Below, in pieces: positions 8,818-18,400 of a stretch of DNA of 37,965 nt. The position numbers and the translations under genes are program-made. The notes beneath the pieces are model-generated. The model saw nothing but the letters and a program-made list of their open reading frames with translations. It was not told the DNA's origin and ran no database searches. How positions within the stretch are numbered: position 1 is the first letter of the stretch; every line of letters starts with the position of its first letter. This stretch comes from Bacillus niameyensis (lineage in GTDB: Bacteria; Bacillota; Bacilli; Bacillales; Bacillaceae_C), in contig NZ_LN831197.1 of the NCBI RefSeq assembly GCF_001375535.1, positions 225,184 through 263,148 of the forward strand, given 5' to 3'.

Positions 8818-11175
8818 ATGAATGAAAAAACTTTAAGAACATTAGAGTTCCATAAAATATTGATCCGGATGGAAAATCATGCTTCATCTGCGTTAGGTGT
8901 GGAAAAGGTAAGAAATTTGCGACCTATGAGTTCTATAGAAGATGTTGTAAGAGGACAGGAAGAAACAGATGAAGCTTCCCACGTCCTAAGGTTAAAGGGG
9001 CATGCTCCATTGGACGGCATTCATAATATTAAACAGCATGTAAAACGGTCAGTGATCGGTGGGATGCTCAATCCGATTGAATTGACCCAGATAGCAAGCA
9101 CTATACATGCAAGTCGCTCAATGAAACGATTTATTGATGATTTAGTGGAAAACGAAGTCGATATTTCTCTTTTAGCTGAAAAGGCTAATGAGATTATTCC
9201 TTTGCCAGAATTGGAAAAGGAAATCAGAAATGCTGTTGATGAAAGCGGAGAAATACTTGATTCAGCAAGTGTGACATTAAGGTCAATTCGCCAACAAACA
9301 AGAAGAGCGGAAAGTATGATTCGCGAGCGGCTTGAGAGTTTAACTAGAAACCGAAATGCTCAAAAAATGCTTTCAGATGCGATAGTAACGATTCGTAATG
9401 ATCGTTATGTAATCCCTGTAAAACAGGAATATCGTTCTCATTATGGCGGCATTGTTCATGATCAATCATCGTCTGGTCAAACGCTATTTATTGAACCGCA
9501 GGCGGTTGTTGATTTAAATAATTCCTTAAGGGAACTGCAAATGAAAGAATCCCAAGAAATTGAGCGCATTCTTGCTGGGTTATCTGCCGCAGTAGCTGAG
9601 GTCGAGGAAGAATTATATCATTTAGTAGATGTTATGGGCGAACTTGATTTTATTTTTGCAAAAGCACGCTTCGGAAAAGAAATGAAAGCAACGAAACCTG
9701 CCATGAACGAAAAAGGATTTATCGATATTCGAAAAGCTTGGCATCCTCTTTTACCAATGGAAGAGGCGGTTCAAAATGATATTTTACTAGGCCAAGATTA
9801 CACAACAATGGTTATTACCGGGCCAAACACTGGCGGGAAGACGATTACTTTAAAAACAGTAGGGTTATTAACACTTATGGCGCAGGCGGGACTTTTTATA
9901 CCAGCTTCCGAAGGCTCTGAAATGGCTATTTTTAAAGAGGTATTTGCAGATATTGGGGATGAGCAGTCGATTGAGCAAAGTCTTAGTACTTTTTCTTCCC
10001 ATATGGTCAACATCGTTGAAATTTTGAAAAAGGTTGATCATGAAAGTTTAGTGCTATTTGATGAATTAGGAGCTGGGACAGATCCGCAAGAGGGAGCAGC
10101 ACTAGCAATTTCGATTCTTGATGAGGTGTATCAGCGAGGTGCACATGTGATTGCAACAACACATTATCCAGAGTTGAAGGCTTATGGTTTTAACCGACCG
10201 AGTGTCATTAACGCTAGTGTTGAATTCGATGTTGAAACATTGCGCCCGACGTATCGACTATTAATTGGAGTTCCAGGGCGAAGTAATGCTTTTGAAATAT
10301 CGAGACGTTTAGGTCTTTCCAATAGCATCATTGAAAGTGCAAAGGGAATGATTGATACAGAAAGTAATGAAGTAGAAAATATGATTGCTTCTCTCGAAAA
10401 AAGCCGTCATGCTGCAGAAGAAGACTATCAGGAGGCGCATAATTATTTAAAAAATGCCGAACAACTTCATAAAGAGCTTCAGAAACAAATGATCGAGTAT
10501 TATGACCGAAAGCAAGAGTTGTATGATCGAGCTGAGCGAAAAGCAGCTGAAGTTATTGAAAAAGCTAAAGCAGAAGCTGAAGAAGTCATGCGTGAACTGC
10601 GGCAAATGCGACTTGAAAGTAGTACTAATGTGAAAGAACATGAACTTATTGAAGCGAGAAGGAGACTTGAGGCGGCAGTTCCTGAATTTGATAAAGGATC
10701 CGCAAAATCGCCAAATAAAAAGCAAAAGCAAGAATTTAATCCAGGTGATGAAGTTAAGGTTACTAGCTTTGGTCAAAAAGGACATTTAATAGATAAAGTG
10801 ACCGATTACGAATGGAATGTTCAAATCGGTATTATGAAAATGAAGGTTCATGAACGCGATTTAGAATATATTAAATCGGAGCAGAATAAAGAAACAAAAC
10901 CGATGGCAACAGTGAAGGGAAGAGACTTTCATGTTAGTTTGGAGCTCGATCTTCGTGGTGAACGATTAGAAGATGCGTTACTGAAAGTCGAAAAATATAT
11001 TGATGATGCTCTTCTAGCCAACTATCCGCGTGTTTCGATTATTCATGGTAAGGGCACAGGTGCATTGCGGTCAGGAGTTACGGAATATTTGAAACAACAT
11101 CGAGCTGTGAAACGTATAAGACTTGGGGAAGCAGGAGAAGGAGGAAGTGGTGTAACAGTTGTCGAATTTAAATAA
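8818..11175 (+). CDS. mutS2: Endonuclease MutS2
   Basis: MutS-family ATPase of 785 aa, the standard length. It suppresses homologous recombination in some bacteria and rescues collided ribosomes in B. subtilis. The core MutS helical domains are followed by the ATPase with Walker A GPNTGGKT (335-342) and Walker [15 protein letters not shown] long Lys/Glu-rich coiled-coil stretch comes next (about 500-640, rich in A, E, K and R). The protein ends in a Smr nuclease domain with [12 protein letters not shown] and [11 protein letters not shown]. It lacks the MutS1 mismatch-recognition domain, as expected. It forms an operon with polX and the DUF350 gene. Confidence 0.96.
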   Translation: MNEKTLRTLEFHKILIRMENHASSALGVEKVRNLRPMSSIEDVVRGQEETDEASHVLRLKGHAPLDGIHNIKQHVKRSVIGGMLNPIELTQIASTIHASRSMKRFIDDLVENEVDISLLAEKANEIIPLPELEKEIRNAVDESGEILDSASVTLRSIRQQTRRAESMIRERLESLTRNRNAQKMLSDAIVTIRNDRYVIPVKQEYRSHYGGIVHDQSSSGQTLFIEPQAVVDLNNSLRELQMKESQEIERILAGLSAAVAEVEEELYHLVDVMGELDFIFAKARFGKEMKATKPAMNEKGFIDIRKAWHPLLPMEEAVQNDILLGQDYTTMVITGPNTGGKTITLKTVGLLTLMAQAGLFIPASEGSEMAIFKEVFADIGDEQSIEQSLSTFSSHMVNIVEILKKVDHESLVLFDELGAGTDPQEGAALAISILDEVYQRGAHVIATTHYPELKAYGFNRPSVINASVEFDVETLRPTYRLLIGVPGRSNAFEISRRLGLSNSIIESAKGMIDTESNEVENMIASLEKSRHAAEEDYQEAHNYLKNAEQLHKELQKQMIEYYDRKQELYDRAERKAAEVIEKAKAEAEEVMRELRQMRLESSTNVKEHELIEARRRLEAAVPEFDKGSAKSPNKKQKQEFNPGDEVKVTSFGQKGHLIDKVTDYEWNVQIGIMKMKVHERDLEYIKSEQNKETKPMATVKGRDFHVSLELDLRGERLEDALLKVEKYIDDALLANYPRVSIIHGKGTGALRSGVTEYLKQHRAVKRIRLGEAGEGGSGVTVVEFK

Positions 11176-11214
11176 CTAACTACTTCTAAGCTAGCAAAGG
11201 GGAGGATGGCAGTT

Positions 11215-11622
11215 ATGGGATCTTTTTGGGCGAACCCTTATGTTGAAACGGCGGGATATTACACGGTAACGATCCTATGTATGCTTGTCTTTTTGTTTAT
11301 TTTTGAACTTGTAACGAAGTATAATAATTGGGAAGAAATACAAAAAGGAAATATGGCTGTTGCGATGGCTACTGGAGGAAAGATATTCGGCATAGCTAAT
11401 GTCTTTAGGCACTCCATTCTCCATCATGACTCGTTATTTGTAATGATTGGCTGGGGAATGTTCGGATTTTTCTTGCTACTGACAGGATACTTTATTTTTG
11501 AATTTTTAACACCGAAATTTCAAGTTGATAAAGAAATTGCAAACGACAATCGTGCCGTAGGCTTTATTTCCATGATCATTTCAGTTGGTTTATCTTATGT
11601 GATTGGTGCCAACATACAATAA
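11215..11622 (+). CDS. yshE: DUF350 membrane protein (YshE-like)
   Basis: Small integral membrane protein with four predicted helices, two at each end of a short soluble loop (TKYNNWEEIQKGN). Its function is unknown. I chose ATG 11215 (135 aa), which has AGGGGAGG 9 nt upstream; the upstream in-frame ATG at 11206 directly abuts that site. It follows mutS2 as in B. subtilis and is followed by a very short membrane peptide ORF. Confidence 0.86.
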   Translation: MGSFWANPYVETAGYYTVTILCMLVFLFIFELVTKYNNWEEIQKGNMAVAMATGGKIFGIANVFRHSILHHDSLFVMIGWGMFGFFLLLTGYFIFEFLTPKFQVDKEIANDNRAVGFISMIISVGLSYVIGANIQ

Positions 11623-11641
11623 GAAGGATGGGGAAGATTAG

Positions 11642-11722
11642 GTGGAAAAACTAGCAAAAATCCTGCTTGTTGTTTGTGCTCTATTTTTCTTAGCAGGAGT
11701 TATTTATTTAATCAGTACATGA
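11642..11722 (+). CDS. 26-residue putative membrane peptide
   Basis: This very short ORF starts with GTG (VEKLAKILLVVCALFFLAGV, then IYLIST and stop). It has AAGGATGGGG 7-15 nt upstream, lies 19 nt after the DUF350 gene and ends exactly at the base of the terminator stem. The peptide has two lysines followed by a single hydrophobic helix, a shape typical of small single-pass bacterial membrane proteins. It is too short for family assignment. Position, ribosome site and composition support it; expression is not shown. Confidence 0.5.
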   Translation: MEKLAKILLVVCALFFLAGVIYLIST

Positions 11723-11762
11723 ATAAGGGTTGCCACTTTTGAGTGGCAACCCTTATTTAAAC
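11722..11762. terminator. Bidirectional terminator between yshE operon and nhaC
   Basis: A perfect 16-bp stem (AATAAGGGTTGCCACT with its complement) surrounds the 4-nt loop TTTG at 11722-11757. It has an A/T-rich flank on both sides, so it can serve both convergent transcripts. Confidence 0.9.
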
Positions 11763-11789
11763 CCGTTCGCGGGAAAGTTATCCTTGTCA

Positions 11790-13310
11790 TTAAACATTCA
11801 AAGAAGAATTAACCTTTTTATTCTGAAACTTTGATAACAAGAAAACAGCCCCCACTAATAGCACTACCGTCAAAATCACTGTAAAAGCACTTCCAGTTAT
11901 TCCTGCAACAACAAATCCGATTAAAGCAATGAATGCGTTCAATAAAGCGTAAGGGACCTGAGTTTTTACATGGTCGATGTGATCGGCTCCTGCACCTGTC
12001 GACGATAGAATAGTCGTATCTGAAATTGGCGAACAATGGTCACCAAAAATCCCCCCTGATAATACGGCTCCAATACAGACCAATAAAGGCGCATCAAGTC
12101 CAACTGCCATTGGTATAGCAATTGGAAGCATAATCGCAAAAGTACCCCAAGATGTACCTGATGCAATCGACATGCCACAACCAACTAAAAATAAAATTGC
12201 AGGAATAATGAATCCAGGTACATTCCCCTTCAGTAATTCCACAATATAAGCAGCAGTTCCCATTTCTCCGATAACTTTGCCTAGCGCCCAAGCCAAAACA
12301 AGTGTAGTAGAAACATAGACCATTTTTTGCATACCGGATGTATAAATATCCATTACTTCCCCGAATTTCTTCACTTTAAAACCAATCATAAGCAAACCTA
12401 ATGTTAAAGCCGCAAATAAGTAAGCGGTGCTTAATGCAATTCTGAAATCTCCACCAGCTACCGGCTCCACAGGAAATCCAAAAGAAATCAATAAACCGAA
12501 TAACGTTACGAATAACACCAAAAGCGGTAACCAAACCATGATGGCACGACTATTTTTTGTTTCAGTTGACTGCTCCGCTCTTCTCAATGGGCTGGATGTT
12601 GACCAGTAAAGTTCTCCTGTCGTTTGCACCCTTTGTTCCGCTTTTGCCATTGGTCCGAAGTCTAGTTTTGTGAATGCAACTAACGGCACCATTAAAACAG
12701 CTAAGATAGCATAGAATTGAAACGGAATGACTTGAACAAACGCACTGAATTCAGAAGTAGTAATATTCAATGCATCAAATTCAGTTTTCATTAATCCCAT
12801 AATATAAACTCCCCAACCGATAAATGGAATTAAAACGGCGACTGGTGATGAAGTTGAGTCAATAATCCATGCTAATTTTTCGCGAGAAACCTTTAATTTA
12901 TCAAAAACTTTCTCAAACACAGGACCAACAATTAAGGGAGTTCCTAAGTCGGAGAAAAAGATAATAATTCCCCCAATCCATGCTGAAAGTTGTGCCTTTG
13001 CACGGCTATTGATAAGTTTGGTAGATTTTTCAGCAAGTGCCATGCCACCACCGGATTTTTCCATGAGTGCAACGAAGCCGCCGATGAAAAAGAGTAGGAC
13101 AAGGACGGCTGCATTATAACTATCTGTCAATTGTGGAAATAAAAAATCTCCGATGGTTGTCATTGTTGCTTCAAGTGGTTTTCCTCCAACAAGCATTAAT
13201 ACTCCAATATAAACACCGGAAAATAAAGAAATAATAACATTTCTAGTTGCTATGGCTAATACCACCGCTAAAATGGGTGGTATTAATGACAAAAATCCCA
13301 TATGTTCCAT
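11790..13310 (-). CDS. nhaC: NhaC-family Na+/H+ antiporter
   Basis: Polytopic membrane antiporter exchanging protons for Na+ (some relatives exchange organic acids such as malate and lactate). The protein is about 506 aa with ten or more hydrophobic helices. Conserved family motifs include SGTSWGTFAIMLPIAI and GGIFGDHCSPISDTTILSS near the C-terminus, and FSDLGTPLIVGPVFE in the N-terminal half. I chose ATG 13310, which has AGGGGG 8 nt upstream; TTG 13313 is one codon earlier. It is not part of the usual Bacillus block between yshE and lcfA, so it is probably an insertion. A sigma-A-like promoter lies upstream at 13367-13395. The ion specificity cannot be decided from sequence. Confidence 0.88.
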   Translation of the reverse strand: MEHMGFLSLIPPILAVVLAIATRNVIISLFSGVYIGVLMLVGGKPLEATMTTIGDFLFPQLTDSYNAAVLVLLFFIGGFVALMEKSGGGMALAEKSTKLINSRAKAQLSAWIGGIIIFFSDLGTPLIVGPVFEKVFDKLKVSREKLAWIIDSTSSPVAVLIPFIGWGVYIMGLMKTEFDALNITTSEFSAFVQVIPFQFYAILAVLMVPLVAFTKLDFGPMAKAEQRVQTTGELYWSTSSPLRRAEQSTETKNSRAIMVWLPLLVLFVTLFGLLISFGFPVEPVAGGDFRIALSTAYLFAALTLGLLMIGFKVKKFGEVMDIYTSGMQKMVYVSTTLVLAWALGKVIGEMGTAAYIVELLKGNVPGFIIPAILFLVGCGMSIASGTSWGTFAIMLPIAIPMAVGLDAPLLVCIGAVLSGGIFGDHCSPISDTTILSSTGAGADHIDHVKTQVPYALLNAFIALIGFVVAGITGSAFTVILTVVLLVGAVFLLSKFQNKKVNSSLNV

Positions 13311-13366
13311 CAAGTTTTCCCCCTAAATTTCTCTAATAAGGATTATGTATATTTATCCATAAATGT

Positions 13367-13395
13367 ATTATATTTAAACAATAACATTCCGTCAA
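13367..13395 (-). promoter_or_regulatory. Sigma-A-type promoter for nhaC
   Basis: On the minus strand, TTGACG and TATAAT are separated by exactly 17 bp. They lie about 55 bp upstream of the nhaC start. Confidence 0.7.
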
Positions 13396-13499
13396 TACTT
13401 AATACTCTGAAAGTATGAGTGAATATTTATAACATCATAAGATACTACGCATATTAACTACGATAATTTTTGTTTATAATTTAATTTTCCTAAATATAT

Positions 13500-13528
13500 T
13501 TGTACCGGTTGTGACAATATAATATAAT
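13500..13528 (+). promoter_or_regulatory. Candidate sigma-A promoter for lcfA
   Basis: TTGTAC - 17 bp - TATAAT, about 58 bp upstream of the lcfA start. The -10 lies in the repeated run TATAATATAAT. I found no full FadR box here. Confidence 0.55.
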
Positions 13529-13586
13529 AGAAGGAGTAATTTTAATTTTCTAACTGTTTTCTATGATAATAATGAGGGGGAATTGT

Positions 13587-15284
13587 ATGGAAAATAAGCC
13601 TTGGTTGAAAATGTATCCCGATTCCATACCTACGACTTTAAAGTATGAAACAAGAACAGTTCAGTCATATTTAACAGAAGCTGCCAAAAAACAACCAAAT
13701 AAAGCAGCAATTCACTTTATGGGAAACGAAATAACATATCGTGAATTATCCGATCAGGTTATGAGGATGGCTAACTATTTACAAGGTCTAGGTGTTAAAA
13801 AAGGTGATTGTGTTGCGATCATGTTGCCCAACTCTTCCCAAGGTGTTATAAGCTATTTTGCCATACTCCATACCGGTGCGATTGTTGTTCAAACAAACCC
13901 GCTTTATACAGAACGTGAATTAGAGTACCAAATGAAAGATTCCAATGCTAAAGTCATCATCGGACTAGATATTTTATACCCTCGAATTTCTAAAGTTATA
14001 GAGAATACAAATATAGAACATGTCATTGTAACCGCTATCAAAGACTATTTACCATTCCCAAAAAACATTATTTATCCGTTTATACAAAAAAAACAAACTG
14101 GTCTTGTCATTAACTTAAAGCATGAAGGAAATATTCATCTCTTCACAAAAGCACTTGCACTCGCCAAACCGTCACCTAAGGAAATTGATTTTGATTTTGA
14201 AAATGATTTAGCACTTTTACAGTATACAGGTGGAACAACAGGCTATCCGAAAGGAGTCATGCTTACTCATAAAAATTTAATTGCAAATGCAACAGCTTGT
14301 GCAGCGTGGATGTACGAAGCAACTCCGGGTGAGGAAAAAATACTAGGAGTCTTACCATTTTTCCATGTTTATGGCATGACAACAGTCATGATTTTATCAA
14401 TCATGCAAGGGTATAAAATGATTCTTCTCCCAAAATTTGATGTTAAAACAACCCTAAAAACAATTCATAAGGAGCGCCCAACTCTTTTTCCAGGAGCTCC
14501 AACTATTTATATCGGTCTGCTAAACCATCCTGAATTGCATAAATATGATCTTTCCTCTATAGAGGCCTGTATAAGTGGTTCTGCTCCATTGCCAGTAGAT
14601 GTCCAGCAAAAATTTGAGGATATTACTGGTGGAAAGCTTGTTGAGGGGTATGGATTAACAGAATCTTCTCCTGTTACTCATGCAAATTTTATTTGGGGGC
14701 AAAAGCGTGTTAAGGGAAGTATTGGTGTCCCATGGCCAGATACGGAGGCGATGATTGTCTCGGCAGAAACTGGAAAAGAAGCTCCGCCTGGTCAAATCGG
14801 AGAAATAGCTGTCAAAGGGCCGCAAGTTATGAAAGGCTATTGGAATCGTCCAGAAGATACTGCAGAAACGCTGAAGGATGGTTGGCTAATGACTGGGGAT
14901 ATGGGGTATATGGACGAGGAAGGTTTTTTCTATGTTGTTGATCGAAAAAAAGATGTAATTATTGCGGGTGGATATAATATTTATCCGCGTGAAGTCGAGG
15001 AAGTATTTTATGAGCACCCTGCAATTCAAGAGTTAGTAGTTGTCGGTGTTCCTGATGCTTATCGCGGAGAAACGGTAAAAGCCTATCTTGTCCTTAAAGA
15101 AGGGGCTAATGTAACGGAAGAAGAATTAGACCAATTTGCAAGGGAGAATTTGGCAGCATATAAAATTCCCCGAATTTATGAATTTCGTAAAGAGCTTCCG
15201 AAAACAGCTGTTGGGAAAATTTTACGGAGAACCTTGGTTGATGAAGAAAGAAAGAAGATGGAAAGTGAGGAAAAAACTACTTAG
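13587..15284 (+). CDS. lcfA: Long-chain fatty-acid--CoA ligase
   Basis: ANL-superfamily enzyme that activates fatty acids with ATP and CoA, the entry step of beta-oxidation. I chose ATG 13587 (565 aa), which has GAGGGGG 6 nt upstream, rather than ATG 13563. Motifs: the P-loop-like YTGGTTGYPKGVMLTH, the adenylate-binding GYGLTESSPV, WLMTGDMGYMDEEGFFYVVDRKKDVIIAGG with the hinge region, and a C-terminal lysine in PKTAVGKILRR. It precedes fadR and the etf genes, as in the B. subtilis lcfA operon. A terminator separates it from fadR. Confidence 0.94.
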   Translation: MENKPWLKMYPDSIPTTLKYETRTVQSYLTEAAKKQPNKAAIHFMGNEITYRELSDQVMRMANYLQGLGVKKGDCVAIMLPNSSQGVISYFAILHTGAIVVQTNPLYTERELEYQMKDSNAKVIIGLDILYPRISKVIENTNIEHVIVTAIKDYLPFPKNIIYPFIQKKQTGLVINLKHEGNIHLFTKALALAKPSPKEIDFDFENDLALLQYTGGTTGYPKGVMLTHKNLIANATACAAWMYEATPGEEKILGVLPFFHVYGMTTVMILSIMQGYKMILLPKFDVKTTLKTIHKERPTLFPGAPTIYIGLLNHPELHKYDLSSIEACISGSAPLPVDVQQKFEDITGGKLVEGYGLTESSPVTHANFIWGQKRVKGSIGVPWPDTEAMIVSAETGKEAPPGQIGEIAVKGPQVMKGYWNRPEDTAETLKDGWLMTGDMGYMDEEGFFYVVDRKKDVIIAGGYNIYPREVEEVFYEHPAIQELVVVGVPDAYRGETVKAYLVLKEGANVTEEELDQFARENLAAYKIPRIYEFRKELPKTAVGKILRRTLVDEERKKMESEEKTT

Positions 15285-15300
15285 TGAATTATTGACATTT

Positions 15301-15327
15301 CCGAGCCAACTATGGCTCGCTTTTTTT
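15301..15327 (+). terminator. Terminator after lcfA
   Basis: CGAGCCA and TGGCTCG form a stem with a 4-nt loop, followed by seven T. Confidence 0.88.
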
Positions 15328-15336
15328 AGTTCTTGC

Positions 15337-15365
15337 TTGACATAAGTACATGCGATTATTATCAT
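15337..15365 (+). promoter_or_regulatory. Sigma-A promoter of fadR
   Basis: TTGACA - 17 bp - TATCAT. The expected transcription start, near 15372, falls at the edge of the FadR box. Confidence 0.8.
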
Positions 15366-15372
15366 AATATTA

Positions 15373-15390
15373 TGAATGAATAGTCATTCA
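15373..15390 (+). promoter_or_regulatory. FadR operator
   Basis: TGAATGAATAGTCATTCA is an inverted repeat with 7-bp arms and a 4-bp centre. It fits the known B. subtilis FadR box (TGAATGAnnAnTCATTCA type). It sits just downstream of the -10 box, so FadR binding should block its own promoter and be relieved by long-chain acyl-CoA. Confidence 0.88.
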
Positions 15391-15420
15391 CCTATTGAGT
15401 TGCTTAAAGGAGTTATATCA

Positions 15421-16017
15421 TTGAAAAGAAACAAACCTAAATATAAACAAATTGTCGATGCAGCTGTGGTTGTAATTGCTGAAAATGGCTATCACCAATC
15501 GCAAGTTTCAAAAATAGCGAAACAAGCCGGTGTAGCTGACGGGACAATTTATCTTTACTTTGAAAATAAAGAGGATATTTTAATATCAGTATTTCGAGAG
15601 AAAATGGGATTATTCGTAGACCAGATAAAAGAAGTGATCAACTCGAAACAAACGGCTTCAGAAAAATTGTTAGTCATGATTGAAAATCATTTTAACATTT
15701 TATCGGAGGATCGCCATTTAGCCATTGTAACGCAATTAGAACTTAGACAATCGAATCATGAATTACGTAAAAAAATAAATGAAATTTTGAAAGACTATCT
15801 TATACTGATTGATCATATTTTACGATATGGGCAAGAACAAGGAGAATTTGCTGCACACTTGGATCTGCGGCTCGCAAGACAAATGATCTTTGGAACTATG
15901 GATGAAACAGTGACCTCATGGGTTATGAATGATCAGAAGTATGACTTGATTGCGCTTGCTCCAGCAGTGCATGATTTGATCTTAAATGGTTGTATTTCTA
16001 AAGATCACTTATCTTAA
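15421..16017 (+). CDS. fadR: TetR-family fatty-acid metabolism repressor FadR
   Basis: Repressor of beta-oxidation genes, released by long-chain acyl-CoA. I chose TTG 15421 (198 aa), which has AAAGGAG 8 nt upstream; an earlier in-frame ATG at 15376 lies inside the operator and would be implausible. The N-terminal TetR helix-turn-helix is clear (QIVDAAVVVIAENGYHQSQV, VADGTIYLYFENKEDIL, about residues 9-55), and a helical ligand-binding domain follows. Autoregulation is indicated by the operator at 15373. Downstream, fadB is broken. Confidence 0.93.
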   Translation: MKRNKPKYKQIVDAAVVVIAENGYHQSQVSKIAKQAGVADGTIYLYFENKEDILISVFREKMGLFVDQIKEVINSKQTASEKLLVMIENHFNILSEDRHLAIVTQLELRQSNHELRKKINEILKDYLILIDHILRYGQEQGEFAAHLDLRLARQMIFGTMDETVTSWVMNDQKYDLIALAPAVHDLILNGCISKDHLS

Positions 16018-16083
16018 CAAACTTTAAAATGGAGGCAATATAATTTAATCAGTGTACTATTTCAACACTAGATAAAGTCGCTA

Positions 16084-16385
16084 TTCGCAGCAGAACTGTT
16101 GATGATAAGTGATACTTTGACTGGGAAAGACGCTGTAAAATGGGGTCTAGCCGACTCTTCTTATCCTGAAGAAGAGCTGCTTGATAGAGGAAAAGATTTA
16201 GCCCATAAAATTGCTAAGAAAAGCCCGGTTGTTCTGAATGCAGCGATTGCTCAATTGCAATACAGCAGAACGGATAAATTTAATAGATGAATTGAGAAGA
16301 AGCCCGACACTTTGGCAAGCTGTTTGTTTCCGAAGCAGCTAAAGAGGGGATTCAAGCGTTTGTTGAAAAACGTGAAACTAAATTT
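16084..16385 (+). pseudogene. fadB: Decayed enoyl-CoA hydratase (fadB remnant)
   Basis: In B. subtilis, fadB (about 258 aa) follows fadR. Here only the last third survives. One frame reads AAELLMISDTLTGKDAVKWG through SPVVLNAAIAQLQYS, ending in TGA at 16290. A different frame then gives ARHFGKLFVSEAAKEGIQAF and VEKRETKF at 16302-16373, which is the C-terminal signature of crotonases. The active-site half (oxyanion hole and catalytic Glu) is missing. A ribosome-site-like AAAATGGAGG remains at 16026-16035, which points to an internal deletion of roughly 500 bp plus a frameshift. The original stop is also lost; the second frame runs to the etfB start. It is certainly not a functional hydratase. 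Confidence 0.88.
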
Positions 16386-16495
16386 TATTTTTTTAAGAAG
16401 ATGCTTATTCGCCACTGTCATCATGTTAAATTCAGCTCGGTAGAAAGTACGTCGCTATTCTTACAAAAATGTGATTATAGGAGGTTATCGTTCGA

Positions 16496-17260
16496 ATGAA
16501 TATCTATGTGCTGTTAAAAAGAACATTTGACACTGAAGAGCGAATTACCATCTCAGGGGGTCAGATCGATCAAGATGGTGCGGAATTCATTATCAATCCT
16601 TATGATGAGTATGCTGTTGAGGAAGCCATTCGTATTAGGGATAAACATGGTGGAGAAGTGACAGTTCTTTCTGTTGGTGAAGAGGATACTGAGAAGCAAC
16701 TGAGAACGGCCCTTGCAATGGGAGCTGATAAAGCAGCTTTAATTAACATTGAAGACGATGTTGAGGAGACGGACGAATTCTCAATCGCAATGATTATCGG
16801 AGAATTTTTAAAGGATAAAGAAGCAGATTTAATATTAGCTGGAAATGTGGCCGTTGATGGAGGATCTGGACAAATAGGTCCACGTATCGCCGACATTTTA
16901 GGAATTCCCCATGTTACTACAATAACAAAAATAGAAATTTCGGGAGAGCAAGTTACAGTAACAAGAGATGTGGAAGGGGATTCAGAAGTTATTGAATCGA
17001 CTTTACCACTACTTGTTACCACTCAACAAGGTTTAAATGACCCGAGGTATCCATCACTCCCCGGGATTATGAAGGCGAAGAAAAAACCGTTAGAAGAACT
17101 GGAATTAGATGATCTGGATCTTGATGAAGATGATGTTGAACCGAAAACAAAGACAATAGAGGTTTTTCTTCCATTGGAAAAATCAGCGGGACGAATATTG
17201 GAAGGAGAATTACAAGAACAAGTGAAGGAATTAGCTAACCTGTTAAGTAAACAGCTTTAA
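16496..17260 (+). CDS. etfB: Electron transfer flavoprotein beta subunit
   Basis: Together with EtfA it forms the soluble heterodimer that takes electrons from acyl-CoA dehydrogenases. The protein is 254 aa. The ETF-beta core includes NPYDEYAVEEAIRI, the AMP-binding strand-loop GEEDTEKQLRTALAMGADKA and AGNVAVDGGSGQIGPRIADILG, followed by the signature region VTRDVEGDSEVIESTLPLLV. The start is ATG, with AGGAGGT 10 nt upstream. etfA follows after 60 nt. The broken fadB precedes it. Confidence 0.95.
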   Translation: MNIYVLLKRTFDTEERITISGGQIDQDGAEFIINPYDEYAVEEAIRIRDKHGGEVTVLSVGEEDTEKQLRTALAMGADKAALINIEDDVEETDEFSIAMIIGEFLKDKEADLILAGNVAVDGGSGQIGPRIADILGIPHVTTITKIEISGEQVTVTRDVEGDSEVIESTLPLLVTTQQGLNDPRYPSLPGIMKAKKKPLEELELDDLDLDEDDVEPKTKTIEVFLPLEKSAGRILEGELQEQVKELANLLSKQL

Positions 17261-17320
17261 CCAATCCATTGATAAAATCTATGAAAATAGGATTTAAAGT
17301 AGGACGGGGAGGTTCTAAAA

Positions 17321-18301
17321 TTGGCAAATAAAGTATTAATACTTGCTGAATTGCGAGACCAACAAGTTCGAAATGTTTCATTTGAGGCTATTGCTGCTGG
17401 AAAGAAACTGGCTGCTGGTGGAGAGGTTGTAGCTCTCTTAATGGGTGATTCTGTTAAAAGCCAATGTGAAAAAATGTTTCAGTATGGTGCTGATCGAGTT
17501 GTGATTATTGAAGATGAAAAATTGGAAAATTATACTCCTGATGGATACTCACAAGCTTTTCTAGCTGTTTATGATAAAGAAAAACCACATGCTATTGTAT
17601 TTGGTCACACTGCACTTGGGAAGGATTTTTCCCCGAAGGTTGCGAATAAATTGAAGTTAGGCTTAATCTCGGATGTTATTGCAATTGAAGAGGAAAACAG
17701 AGAGTTTGTCTACACTAGGCCTATTTATTCAGGAAAGGCTTTTGAGAAAAAAGTGGTTAAAGAAGGAATTCCTTTTATTACGATTCGTCCTAACAATATT
17801 GAAGCATTATCAAAAGATGAATCACGAACGGGAGAAATTACACCAATTACAGTAGAAATTAATAATCTTCGTACGACTATTAAAGAAATTGTTCGAAAAG
17901 CAAGTGATGGAGTAGATCTTTCCGAAGCAAATGTCATTGTAGCTGGAGGCAGGGGAGTAAAAAGTGCGGAAGGCTTTAAACCACTTCATGAACTTGCGAA
18001 TGTTCTTGGTGGAGCCGTTGGTGCTTCTAGAGGAGCTTGTGATGCAGACTACTGTGATTATTCGTTACAGATTGGTCAAACTGGAAAAGTTGTCACACCC
18101 GATATCTATATTGCTTGTGGCATCTCAGGAGCGATTCAACATTTAGCCGGAATGTCTAACTCCAAAATTATTGTAGCGATTAATAAGGACCCAGAAGCAA
18201 ATATCTTTAATATTGCAGATTACGGGATTGTCGGAGATTTATTTGAAGTAGTTCCTCTTTTGACGGAAGAATTTCGCAAATTGAAAGCAATATCATCTTG
18301 A
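17321..18301 (+). CDS. etfA: Electron transfer flavoprotein alpha subunit
   Basis: FAD-carrying subunit of ETF, 326 aa. The N-terminal domain is followed by the C-terminal FAD domain with VAGGRGVKSAEGFKPLHELA, GAVGASRGACDADY, QIGQTGKVVTPDIYIACGIS and GAIQHLAGM, then NKDPEANIFNIADYGIVGD. These are all canonical. The start is TTG, with GGGGAGG 8 nt upstream. It forms a pair with etfB. Confidence 0.96.
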   Translation: MANKVLILAELRDQQVRNVSFEAIAAGKKLAAGGEVVALLMGDSVKSQCEKMFQYGADRVVIIEDEKLENYTPDGYSQAFLAVYDKEKPHAIVFGHTALGKDFSPKVANKLKLGLISDVIAIEEENREFVYTRPIYSGKAFEKKVVKEGIPFITIRPNNIEALSKDESRTGEITPITVEINNLRTTIKEIVRKASDGVDLSEANVIVAGGRGVKSAEGFKPLHELANVLGGAVGASRGACDADYCDYSLQIGQTGKVVTPDIYIACGISGAIQHLAGMSNSKIIVAINKDPEANIFNIADYGIVGDLFEVVPLLTEEFRKLKAISS

Positions 18302-18400
18302 TTTTAGGGGAGAATAGAGGAAAGCAGATTATTAGCATGTATATAACGTAGATGATATACTGTCTTTAGTTTCTCAATGTATATTAGGAGGGTTACAAAC

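Noticed and set aside
12427-12609. Small forward ORF within the antiporter gene
   Set aside because: It is a shadow of the well-supported NhaC frame on the other strand.
16099-16290. Independent 63-aa gene
   Set aside because: Its sequence is the internal C-terminal part of an enoyl-CoA hydratase, and the rest follows in another frame, so it is a pseudogene fragment.
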